From an uncultured Ruminococcus sp. (GTDB lineage Bacteria > Bacillota > Clostridia > Oscillospirales > Ruminococcaceae): DNA of 5,928 nt. The stretch spans positions 1 to 5,928 of the forward strand of contig CAMBJF010000155.1 of assembly GCA_945867875.1 (NCBI GenBank). Reading direction: 5' to 3'. The notes beneath the pieces are model-generated. The model saw nothing but the letters and a program-made list of their open reading frames with translations. It was not told the origin of the DNA and made no database searches. The position numbers were made by a program, and so were the translations under genes. Positions within the stretch are counted from its first letter, which is position 1; every line of letters begins with the position of its first letter. This document shows, piece by piece, positions 1-5,148 of this stretch.

Positions 1-44
1 ATAGCGTAGCGTCTCGTGGGCTCGGAGATGTGTATAAGAGACAG
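1..44 (+). other. Nextera (Tn5) sequencing adapter, not genomic
   Basis: Positions 26-44 are the 19-base Tn5 mosaic end AGATGTGTATAAGAGACAG. They are preceded at 11-25 by the Nextera read-2 sequence GTCTCGTGGGCTCGG, and at 3-10 by an 8-base index slot AGCGTAGC, which is the reverse complement of GCTACGCT; from memory this is Illumina index N709. Positions 1-2 (AT) fit the end of the P7 primer. The block is the exact reverse complement of 5884-5927. It is library-construction sequence and should be trimmed; genomic sequence begins at 45. Confidence 0.98.
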
Positions 45-80
45 GAATAACAACAGGGGCGTTCACAAAAAATTAATACA

Positions 81-90
81 GCAAATTTGC
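81..90. promoter_or_regulatory. 10-bp palindrome upstream of the ylxM promoter
   Basis: GCAAATTTGC is a perfect 10-bp palindrome whose end lies 9 bases upstream of the -35 box. A DNA-binding dimer could use such a site, but a palindrome this short and AT-centred can arise by chance, and I cannot assign a regulator. The rest of 45-99 shows no gene that I recognise. Confidence 0.25.
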
Positions 91-99
91 CGTTTCCCC

Positions 100-127
100 T
101 TGACAAATTTAGTATATATGTTATAAT
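100..127 (+). promoter_or_regulatory. Sigma-A type promoter driving ylxM-ffh
   Basis: A perfect -35 box TTGACA lies at 100-105 and a perfect -10 box TATAAT at 122-127, separated by 16 bp. A TG at 119-120, one base before the -10, makes it an extended -10 promoter. The predicted transcription start is about 133-136, giving a 5' leader of about 40 nt before ylxM. The match to the housekeeping consensus suggests strong, mainly constitutive expression, as expected for SRP and ribosome-maturation genes. Its position directly before ylxM implies the unit starts here and not at an upstream ftsY, the gene that often precedes ylxM in Bacillota. Confidence 0.88.
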
Positions 128-149
128 TGTAAAGGTCGATGACTTTACA
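128..149. promoter_or_regulatory. Inverted repeat at the predicted transcription start
   Basis: TGTAAAG (128-134) and CTTTACA (143-149) are perfect 7-bp inverted arms around an 8-base spacer. The repeat begins directly after the -10 box and spans the predicted +1. It could be an operator blocking initiation or, if transcription starts at its left edge, a small hairpin at the mRNA 5' end. The symmetry is directly visible; the function is inferred. Confidence 0.5.
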
Positions 150-175
150 GCACAAAATATTGAGGTGTATGTCCT

Positions 176-505
176 TTGAACGGCGAAAAAAATCTTGAGG
201 TGGCTGTGCTGCTGGATTATTATTCAGGGCTCCTCACCGACAAGCAGCGTGATGTTATTGATCTTTACTATAACGAAGATCTTTCTCTCGGTGAGATAGC
301 CGAGTGCGAAAATATCACGAGGCAGGGCGTCAGGGACAGCATCAAGCGTGGCGAGCAGGTGCTTTTTGAAATGGAAGCGGCTTTGAAGCTGGCTGAAAAA
401 TCAAAGAAGCTCCGAAGCATTGCGGGCAGGCTTTCCGAAGCCGCCGAAAAGCTTTCTGCGGAGGATATCCGTGCCGCTGCCGATGAAATACGAAATATTC
501 TTTGA
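176..505 (+). CDS. ylxM: YlxM family SRP-associated DNA-binding-like protein (UPF0122)
   Basis: The 109-aa product matches the YlxM (UPF0122) family in length and pattern. An N-terminal LLDYYSGLLTDKQ motif (residues 12-24) and YYNEDLSLGEIAE (31-43) lead into a sigma-70 region-4-like helix-turn-helix, with ITRQGVRDSIKRGE at 47-60. A charged, Lys/Glu-rich helical tail follows. In Gram-positive bacteria YlxM is encoded next to ffh, and in streptococci it has been reported to modulate the signal recognition particle. The start is TTG at 176; an in-frame stop at 161-163 rules out an upstream start, and GAGGTG at 162-167 lies 8 nt before it. ffh follows after 26 nt. The linkage supports an SRP role over a purely transcriptional one. 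Confidence 0.93.
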   Translation: MNGEKNLEVAVLLDYYSGLLTDKQRDVIDLYYNEDLSLGEIAECENITRQGVRDSIKRGEQVLFEMEAALKLAEKSKKLRSIAGRLSEAAEKLSAEDIRAAADEIRNIL

Positions 506-531
506 CATAAACTTAAAAGGGAGGGTTTGCT

Positions 532-1878
532 GTGGCTTTTGAGGGTCTTTCCGAAAAGCTCAATGCTGTTTTCAAGCGTCTTAAGGGCAGAGGTGTTCTT
601 ACCGAGACCGATGTCAGAGAGGCTATGAGAGAGGTCAAGATGGCTCTTCTTGAAGCGGACGTAAGCTACAAGGTCGTTAAGGACTTTGTCGGCAAGGTCA
701 CTGAAAGAGCTGTTGGAACCGATGTTCTTGCAAGCCTTACCCCCGCACAGCAGGTCATAAAGATAGTTAACGAAGAGCTTATCGCTCTTATGGGCAACGA
801 AAATGCCCGTATAGAATTTCCCTCAAAGGGACCCTGCGTCATTATGATGGTGGGTCTCCAGGGCTCGGGTAAAACTACCCATGCAGCAAAGCTTGCCAAG
901 CATTTCAAGGAAATGGGCAAGAGACCTTTGCTGGCAGCCTGTGACGTTTACCGTCCTGCGGCTATCAATCAGCTCCGGGTAGTAGGCGACAAGGCAGGCG
1001 TAAAGGTATTCGAGATGGGACAGATAAATCCCGTTGTCATTGCCAAGGAGGCTGTGAAGCACGCCAAGGATCACGGCAATGATATTGTTATCCTTGATAC
1101 CGCAGGTCGTCTGCACATTGATGAGGAGCTTATGGACGAGCTCAAGAATATCAAGGCGGAGACTGAACCTAATGAAATTATGCTGGTTGTCGATGCAATG
1201 ACTGGTCAGGACGCAGTTAACGTAGCCAAGGCGTTTGATGACGCTTTGGGCATCACAGGCGTTCTTATGTCAAAGCTCGATTCCGATACACGCGGCGGTG
1301 CGGCGCTTTCCGTCCTCGCCGTTACAGGCAAGCCTATCAAGTTCGTGGGAACAGGTGAAAAGCTTGATGATTTCGAGCCTTTCCACCCCGAAAGAATGGC
1401 TTCCAGAATACTGGGAATGGGCGATATGCTCACCCTTATCGAACGTGCTCAGAGCACTATTGACGAGCAGGAGGCAATGAAGCTTGCCAACAAGCTCAAA
1501 GAGGAACAGACCTTTGACCTTGACGATCTTCTCGACCAGATGAAGCAGATCAAGAAAATGGGTCCCTTGAAGCAGATAATGGGAATGCTCCCCGGCGTTG
1601 GCGACAAGCTCAAAGATGTTGACATCGACGACAGGCAGCTCCTCAGAATTGAGGCTCTCATAACTTCAATGACCCCTGCGGAGAGAGCAAAGCCTTCTAT
1701 CATCAATCCCAGCCGCAAAAAGCGTATCGCCGCAGGAAGCGGTAACAGCGTTGCGGACGTGAACAGGCTCCTTAAACAGTTTGAGGAGATGCAGAAGATG
1801 ATGAAGCAGTTCGGCGTTATGGGCAGAAACCAGAAGGGCAAAAAGAACAAGCTCCGTATCCCCGGAATGCGGTTCTGA
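532..1878 (+). CDS. ffh: Signal recognition particle GTPase Ffh (SRP54)
   Basis: The 448-aa protein has the normal Ffh length and domain order. An N domain (about 1-90) is followed by the SRP GTPase domain (about 100-295) with G1 GLQGSGKTT at 108-116, DVYRPAA at 138-144, DTAGR at 189-193, a G4 motif written SKLD at 247-250 (usually TKLD), and GTGEKLDDFEPF at 273-284. The methionine-rich M domain (about 296-432) has the SRP RNA-binding helix with SRKKRIAAGSG at 394-404. Ffh binds 4.5S/6S SRP RNA and the signal sequence of nascent chains, then docks on FtsY at the membrane using paired GTP hydrolysis. The start is GTG at 532, with a strong AAGGGAGGG at 517-525. Neither the SRP RNA gene nor ftsY is in the window. 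The stop abuts the next gene at TGATATG. Confidence 0.98.
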   Translation: MAFEGLSEKLNAVFKRLKGRGVLTETDVREAMREVKMALLEADVSYKVVKDFVGKVTERAVGTDVLASLTPAQQVIKIVNEELIALMGNENARIEFPSKGPCVIMMVGLQGSGKTTHAAKLAKHFKEMGKRPLLAACDVYRPAAINQLRVVGDKAGVKVFEMGQINPVVIAKEAVKHAKDHGNDIVILDTAGRLHIDEELMDELKNIKAETEPNEIMLVVDAMTGQDAVNVAKAFDDALGITGVLMSKLDSDTRGGAALSVLAVTGKPIKFVGTGEKLDDFEPFHPERMASRILGMGDMLTLIERAQSTIDEQEAMKLANKLKEEQTFDLDDLLDQMKQIKKMGPLKQIMGMLPGVGDKLKDVDIDDRQLLRIEALITSMTPAERAKPSIINPSRKKRIAAGSGNSVADVNRLLKQFEEMQKMMKQFGVMGRNQKGKKNKLRIPGMRF

Positions 1879-1879
1879 T

Positions 1880-2098
1880 ATGACTTCCGCAGAAAGGATC
1901 ATTTGTTGCATTGTACTGATTGCAGGCGGCATATATAATCTTGCTGGTGCTTTGTCAAACCGTGAGAGCTTTTTCAGAGCCAGGTCGATCAAAGCTCTTG
2001 ACAAGCTTGCAGGAAGACGGGCTACAAGAATATTTTGCGCCGTTCAGGGCATTGTAATAGCTTTTATCGGAGTGATGGTTCTTATTTTTCCCGATTAA
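1880..2098 (+). CDS. Small two-helix membrane protein, Imm17-like
   Basis: This 72-aa product has two hydrophobic segments, about 6-25 and 50-70. They are joined by a strongly basic loop (R28, R33, R35, K38, K42, R46, R47, R50). By the positive-inside rule the loop should be cytoplasmic with both ends outside. The arrangement (GGIYNLAG, an FF-containing loop, GRRATRIF before helix 2, then a Gly-containing second helix) resembles the family annotated as immunity 17 (Imm17) as I remember it, but I could not run a profile search. The ATG at 1880 lies 1 nt after the ffh stop (TGATATG) with only a weak Shine-Dalgarno, so translation is probably coupled to ffh. No toxin gene is nearby, so an immunity role is unproven. 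It could be an unrelated small envelope protein. Confidence 0.75.
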   Translation: MTSAERIICCIVLIAGGIYNLAGALSNRESFFRARSIKALDKLAGRRATRIFCAVQGIVIAFIGVMVLIFPD

Positions 2099-2130
2099 CA
2101 CGCATTCAATGTGCAGGGCACTGAAATGTG

Positions 2131-2144
2131 TCAAAGCACTTTGA
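2131..2144. promoter_or_regulatory. Near-palindrome in the rpsP leader
   Basis: TCAAAG (2131-2136) and CTTTGA (2139-2144) form a perfect 6-bp inverted repeat with a 2-base centre, 30 nt before the rpsP start. A T-rich stretch (2150-2160) follows. As RNA it would make only a weak hairpin because the loop must open, so terminator function is unlikely. As DNA it could be a protein-binding site. The remainder of the 76-nt gap (2099-2174) shows no gene. Confidence 0.25.
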
Positions 2145-2174
2145 TATATATTTTGATTTTAAGAGGTGAATACA

Positions 2175-2420
2175 ATGGCAGTAAAGATCAGACTCAGAAG
2201 AATGGGCGCTAAGAAGAACCCTTTCTACAGAATCGTTGTTGCTGATTCCAGATATCCCAGAGACGGCAGATTTATCGAGGAGATCGGTTATTATGATTCC
2301 ACAACAGAGCCCAGCACCTTAAAGGTTGACGCTGAGAAGGCTAAGAAGTGGATGGCAAACGGCGCACAGCCTACCGACACCGTTAAGAAGCTCTTTGAGA
2401 AGAACGGTATCACTAAGTAA
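2175..2420 (+). CDS. rpsP: 30S ribosomal protein S16
   Basis: This 81-aa basic protein carries the S16 signature throughout: MAVKIRLRRMGAKKNPFYR at residues 1-19, then VVADSRYPRDGRFIEEIGYYD at about 21-41 and a C-terminal half with KWMANGAQPTDTVKKLF. S16 binds 16S rRNA early in 30S assembly. The start is ATG at 2175, with AGAGGTG at 2162-2168 ideally spaced 6 nt upstream. An in-frame GTG at 2166 lies inside that ribosome-binding site and would add three residues before the conserved MAVKIRLRR start, so it is rejected. S16 is followed by khpA and, after one extra gene, rimM, the usual Gram-positive order. The products act together in 30S biogenesis. Confidence 0.98.
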   Translation: MAVKIRLRRMGAKKNPFYRIVVADSRYPRDGRFIEEIGYYDSTTEPSTLKVDAEKAKKWMANGAQPTDTVKKLFEKNGITK

Positions 2421-2437
2421 TCCGCTTTTCGGATCCG

Positions 2438-2482
2438 TCAGATAATCGGGACACCTCTGAGCGAGGTGTCCGAATATACTGA
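2438..2482 (+). promoter_or_regulatory. Long RNA hairpin between rpsP and khpA
   Basis: A perfect 9-bp stem pairs GGACACCTC (2449-2457) with GAGGTGTCC (2463-2471) around the loop TGAGC. It continues outward past a bulged G2448 through C2447-G2472 and T2446-A2473, past an A/A mismatch to three pairs (2442-2444 with 2475-2477), and past a bulged A2478 to TCAG/CTGA (2438-2441 with 2479-2482): 18 pairs in total. The sequence after it is not T-rich, so it is not a classical intrinsic terminator. It may stabilise the rpsP 3' end, act as an RNase processing site, or be part of a khpA leader. A smaller 5-bp hairpin with loop CTTTT precedes it at 2420-2434. Confidence 0.6.
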
Positions 2483-2505
2483 TCTATTGCGTGAAAATCC
2501 AAGCT

Positions 2506-2525
2506 GCTCTGCCTGTGTGCAGAGC
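2506..2525 (+). promoter_or_regulatory. Second hairpin in the khpA leader
   Basis: GCTCTGC (2506-2512) and GCAGAGC (2519-2525) form a perfect 7-bp stem with the 6-base loop CTGTGT. The following sequence is GTTGTTATAAA and not a U-tract, so termination is unlikely. It lies 36 nt before the khpA start and does not cover the ribosome-binding site. Together with 2438-2482 it makes this gap unusually structured for an operon interior. Confidence 0.45.
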
Positions 2526-2527
2526 GT

Positions 2528-2536
2528 TGTTATAAA
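2528..2536 (+). promoter_or_regulatory. Possible extended -10 promoter before khpA
   Basis: TGTTATAAA is an extended -10 element (TG, one base, then TATAAA) and closely resembles TGTTATAAT of the promoter before ylxM. A start near 2543 would give khpA a leader of about 20 nt. No recognisable -35 box lies 16-18 bp upstream, where the hairpin sequence sits. This is only a weak candidate for an internal start. Confidence 0.22.
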
Positions 2537-2561
2537 TAAACTTACGAAAGGCAGGCTGTCT

Positions 2562-2795
2562 ATGGAAAAGCTCCTTATTACAATCGCTTCGGGTCTTGTT
2601 GAAAACAAGGACGCCGTTACTGTTGACCGTGATGAGCCTAACGATGAGGGCATTGTGGTATATCATCTCCACGTTGCTCCTGAGGATATGGGCAGAGTTA
2701 TCGGCAAGCAGGGCAGGATCGCCAAGGCTATAAGAACTGTTATGCGTGCAGGCGCAGGCAGGATAAATGAAAAAATTATGGTGGAGATCGACTGA
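2562..2795 (+). CDS. khpA: KH-domain RNA-binding protein KhpA (YlqC/YloA-type)
   Basis: This 77-aa protein is a single type-II-like KH domain, with the family signature VAPEDMGRVIGKQGRIAKAIRTV at about residues 38-60; the GKQG loop is at 48-51. KhpA binds RNA, often with KhpB/EloR, and in Gram-positive bacteria it affects cell elongation, division and RNA stability. The ATG at 2562 gives the usual MEKLL family N-terminus and has AAAGG at 2547-2551, 10 nt upstream. An in-frame GTG at 2466 would add 32 residues of no KH character running through both leader hairpins, so it is rejected. The position after rpsP is the conserved Bacillota arrangement. Confidence 0.95.
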   Translation: MEKLLITIASGLVENKDAVTVDRDEPNDEGIVVYHLHVAPEDMGRVIGKQGRIAKAIRTVMRAGAGRINEKIMVEID

Positions 2796-2825
2796 TCTTC
2801 CTCAGTATTGATATGCATTTTCAGA

Positions 2826-2862
2826 CTGTGGGGCTGTCTTTATATGCGGACTGTCCCCACAG
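2826..2862 (+). promoter_or_regulatory. Hairpin upstream of the ankyrin gene
   Basis: CTGTGGGG (2826-2833) pairs perfectly with CCCCACAG (2855-2862). Inside it, GTC (2836-2838) can pair with GAC (2849-2851), giving 8 + 3 bp separated by an internal loop. No T-run follows, so it is not a standard terminator. It lies 30 nt after the khpA stop and 20 nt before the chosen ankyrin start, and could tune expression of that gene or protect the khpA mRNA end. Confidence 0.5.
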
Positions 2863-2882
2863 GCGGAAAGACGGTGGATTTT

Positions 2883-3680
2883 ATGATTCTTACTCTTCTT
2901 TCGCACGTGACTGCAGTTCGGATATTGTTTGCTATCGGCATTGCTGTTACAGCCCTGCCGATTTTTTTATACAAAATAAGCAAGACAAAGGGCGACGGAC
3001 TGCGGAAGATAAGAGGCTGGGCAATATTTGCGGGCATACTTATGTGTATCCCGATGATAATTTTTATCTATGCGGACATTCGGTATGACCTTGATGATTT
3101 TTCTCTCAATGACAGGCTGTATCTTGCGGCGGAAAACAAGAATTTTTCAGCGGCAAGGGAATTTATGGAGCAGGGCGCCGAGCCTGACGGGGAAAATCGT
3201 TACGGCAAGACAGCTGTGGCAAGATGTGCCGAGCGTGATGATGTGGAAATGATGGAGCTGTTTCTTAAAAACGGCGCTGACCCAAATTCTGCCGCAGGTG
3301 AGCAGAAAACCATTCTCGGTGCGGCGGCGGAAAATCATTCCGCAGAAATGGTGAAGCTGCTTCTTGATTCGGGAGCTGACCCCGATTTCGGCAAGGGCGA
3401 ATTTGTCCCCGCTTTGCATCTGTGCGCCGCAAATGACAAGGAATATTCTGCGGATATCGTGGAAATGCTTGTGAGTGCAGGGGCTGACCCCGCATCTGAG
3501 GCTATGCGGGACGGCAAGGTTATGCTCCCATACCGATATTACTACGATTTTCACAAAGAGGACGAGGACATCACCGAGGAAGAGGAAGCAAGATTTCAGC
3601 GGATAAAAGATGTTCTCTACAAGCCATATATCGAGTGGCTTAAGGTCAAGATGACCACTGAAAATGAAAGGCTGAGCTGA
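2883..3680 (+). CDS. Membrane-anchored ankyrin-repeat protein
   Basis: With the start at ATG 2883 the product is 265 aa. It begins with two hydrophobic helices (about 12-30 and 46-64) joined by a basic loop (K31, K34, K36, R41, K42, R44). About four ankyrin repeats follow at roughly 76-103, 108-138, 142-170 and 176-205, each ending in a GADP-type turn (GAEPD, GADPN, GADPD, GADPA). The C-terminal tail is acidic, with EDEDITEEEE around 226-235. Ankyrin repeats bind proteins; no enzymatic domain is visible. The positive-inside rule puts the basic loop in the cytoplasm and the repeats outside, which is unusual for ankyrins. The start is uncertain: GGTGG at 2873-2877 serves ATG 2883, while GTG 2875, ATG 2844 and TTG 2808 are in-frame alternatives. 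The stop joins rimM at TGATATG. I recognise no named gene. Confidence 0.82.
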   Translation: MILTLLSHVTAVRILFAIGIAVTALPIFLYKISKTKGDGLRKIRGWAIFAGILMCIPMIIFIYADIRYDLDDFSLNDRLYLAAENKNFSAAREFMEQGAEPDGENRYGKTAVARCAERDDVEMMELFLKNGADPNSAAGEQKTILGAAAENHSAEMVKLLLDSGADPDFGKGEFVPALHLCAANDKEYSADIVEMLVSAGADPASEAMRDGKVMLPYRYYYDFHKEDEDITEEEEARFQRIKDVLYKPYIEWLKVKMTTENERLS

Positions 3681-3681
3681 T

Positions 3682-4185
3682 ATGAAAAGATTTCTTGAAA
3701 TTGGAAAAATTGTGGCTGTGCAGGGGCTCAAAGGCGAGATAAGGGTTGAGCCGTGGTGCGACAGTCCCGAATTTCTCTGCGAATTTGACCTGCTTTATTT
3801 TAACAAGGGTGAAACTCCCGTTAATATTGTACGTTCCCGTCCTCACAAAAACATTGTGCTGATGAAAATTGAGGGCGTTGACACTCCTGAGGACGCTCAG
3901 AAGCTTCGTGGAAAGATACTTTATATGGACAGGGAAGATGTTGAGCTTGAAGAGGGCTGCTACTTCGTTCAGGACCTTGTGGGTCTTGAAGTAGTGGACG
4001 CTGATGACGGCACGGTCTACGGCAAGCTTTCTCAGGTGACTGCAACCGGTGCGAATGACGTTTATCACATTAAGGACGGTGAAAAAGAGTATCTTATCCC
4101 CGCTATCCCCGATGTTATCGTCAAGACCGACATTGAAAACGGCAAGCTTATCATCAGAAAAATGGAAGGACTGTTTGACCTGTGA
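3682..4185 (+). CDS. rimM: 16S rRNA processing / 30S maturation factor RimM
   Basis: The 167-aa length is typical for RimM. The N-terminal beta-barrel domain has IGKIVAVQGLKGEIRV at residues 7-22. The C-terminal PRC-barrel domain starts near FVQDLVGLEVV (95-105) and has GANDVYHI at 123-130, LIPAI at 138-142 and a terminal GLFDL. RimM binds S19 and the 30S head late in assembly and assists 16S processing. The ATG at 3682 follows the ankyrin stop by 1 nt (TGATATG), and GAAAGG at 3666-3671 is the likely Shine-Dalgarno, so translation is probably coupled to the upstream gene. Its 3' end overlaps the reductase gene by 4 nt. Normally rimM is followed directly by trmD. Confidence 0.97.
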   Translation: MKRFLEIGKIVAVQGLKGEIRVEPWCDSPEFLCEFDLLYFNKGETPVNIVRSRPHKNIVLMKIEGVDTPEDAQKLRGKILYMDREDVELEEGCYFVQDLVGLEVVDADDGTVYGKLSQVTATGANDVYHIKDGEKEYLIPAIPDVIVKTDIENGKLIIRKMEGLFDL

Positions 4186-5135
4186 GTGAGATGAATTTCC
4201 CGCCTTATGCCATCGGCACCTGGGCGTGGGGGAATGGCACGGCGGGTTCACAGATGATATTCGGTGAAAAACGTGATACCGAAAGGCTGAAAGCTGCTTT
4301 CAGGACTGCGGTCTCTGAGGGCTTCACCCTTTGGGACACTGCCGAGGTGTATGGAATGGGCTCGTCGGAAAGGCTGCTTCGTAAATGCATCAGCGAATGC
4401 GGCGAAAAAATCCTTATTTCCACCAAGCATATGCCTAAGAAACGTTATTCGGCGGGAGAGGTGAGAGCTGCGCTTTTCGGCAGTCTTGAACGTCTTGGGG
4501 CAAGCCGTGCTGACATATACTGGCTGCATCTGCCCTTTAATATCGAGCAGAATATTAATGAGTGTGCCGAGCTTGCAAATGAGGGCAAGATTGGGCTTAT
4601 CGGGCTTTCAAATTATAACGCAGAACAGATAAATTATGCGGATATGCTGCTTCGGAAAAAGGGTCTTAGAGTGGGGGCTGTGCAGAACCATTTCAGTCTT
4701 ATACGCCGTGACCCCGAACAGCTCAAAACCCTTGAATGGTGCAGGGAAAATGATGTGCCTTTCTTTGCATATATGGTGCTGGAGCAGGGGGCGCTCAGCG
4801 GTAAATATGACGATGAGCACCCAATGAAAGGCATCTCCCTCCGCAGTCTGGAATATAACAGGAATGTTATGAAAAAGCTCCGTCCGCTCATAGATTGTCT
4901 GAGAGAGCTTGGCGTGAAATACGGTGTTTCTCCTGCTCAGATAGCCATTGCGTGGGCACGTTCAAAGGGCACGATACCCATTGTGGGCATAACGAAGCCT
5001 GAGCAGGTGGCAGAGCTTGCAGGAAGTGCGGGCATTGCGCTTAGCGCTGACGAGGCGGCACGTCTTGAAGGGCTTGCGGACGCTTCGGGCGTTGTGAGCA
5101 GGGGAGTGTGGGAACCGAAGTTCCCCAAATTCTGA
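4182..5135 (+). CDS. Aldo/keto reductase
   Basis: This 317-aa protein is a (beta/alpha)8 NAD(P)H-dependent aldo/keto reductase with the full catalytic tetrad: Asp52 and Tyr57 in FTLWDTAEVYG (48-58), Lys82 in STKHM, and His116 in YWLHLP. IGLIGLSNYN (137-146) and VGAVQNHFSL (164-173) are the usual strands. The segment FFAYMVLEQGALSGKY (194-209) replaces the common AYSPLAQGLLTGKY form. IPIVGITKPEQVAE at 265-278 is the cofactor-binding end. The substrate cannot be read from sequence. The GTG at 4182 overlaps the rimM stop (GTGA), with GGAAGGA at 4165-4171 upstream; ATG 4191 is an alternative but lacks a good ribosome-binding site. Its place between rimM and trmD is unusual, and no link to translation is evident beyond co-expression. 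Confidence 0.93.
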   Translation: MSEMNFPPYAIGTWAWGNGTAGSQMIFGEKRDTERLKAAFRTAVSEGFTLWDTAEVYGMGSSERLLRKCISECGEKILISTKHMPKKRYSAGEVRAALFGSLERLGASRADIYWLHLPFNIEQNINECAELANEGKIGLIGLSNYNAEQINYADMLLRKKGLRVGAVQNHFSLIRRDPEQLKTLEWCRENDVPFFAYMVLEQGALSGKYDDEHPMKGISLRSLEYNRNVMKKLRPLIDCLRELGVKYGVSPAQIAIAWARSKGTIPIVGITKPEQVAELAGSAGIALSADEAARLEGLADASGVVSRGVWEPKFPKF

Positions 5136-5148
5136 AAGGAATGATATT

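Noticed and set aside
28..126. Short + strand frame beginning MCIRDR at the left end.
   Set aside because: It starts in the adapter mosaic end and ends in the -10 box of the ylxM promoter, so it is a chimera of adapter and leader.
2447..2472. Intrinsic terminator after rpsP.
   Set aside because: The stem is strong, but it is followed by AATATACTGATC with no U-tract, and khpA continues on the same strand.
2466..2561. N-terminal extension of KhpA from GTG 2466.
   Set aside because: It would run through both hairpins and add 32 residues without family similarity; ATG 2562 has a Shine-Dalgarno and gives the standard 77-aa protein.
3147..3731. Minus-strand frame of 194 codons opposite the ankyrin gene.
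   Set aside because: It is a shadow of the ankyrin repeats; the + strand frame has the repeat periodicity and correct coupling to rimM, and the minus frame shows no recognisable domain.
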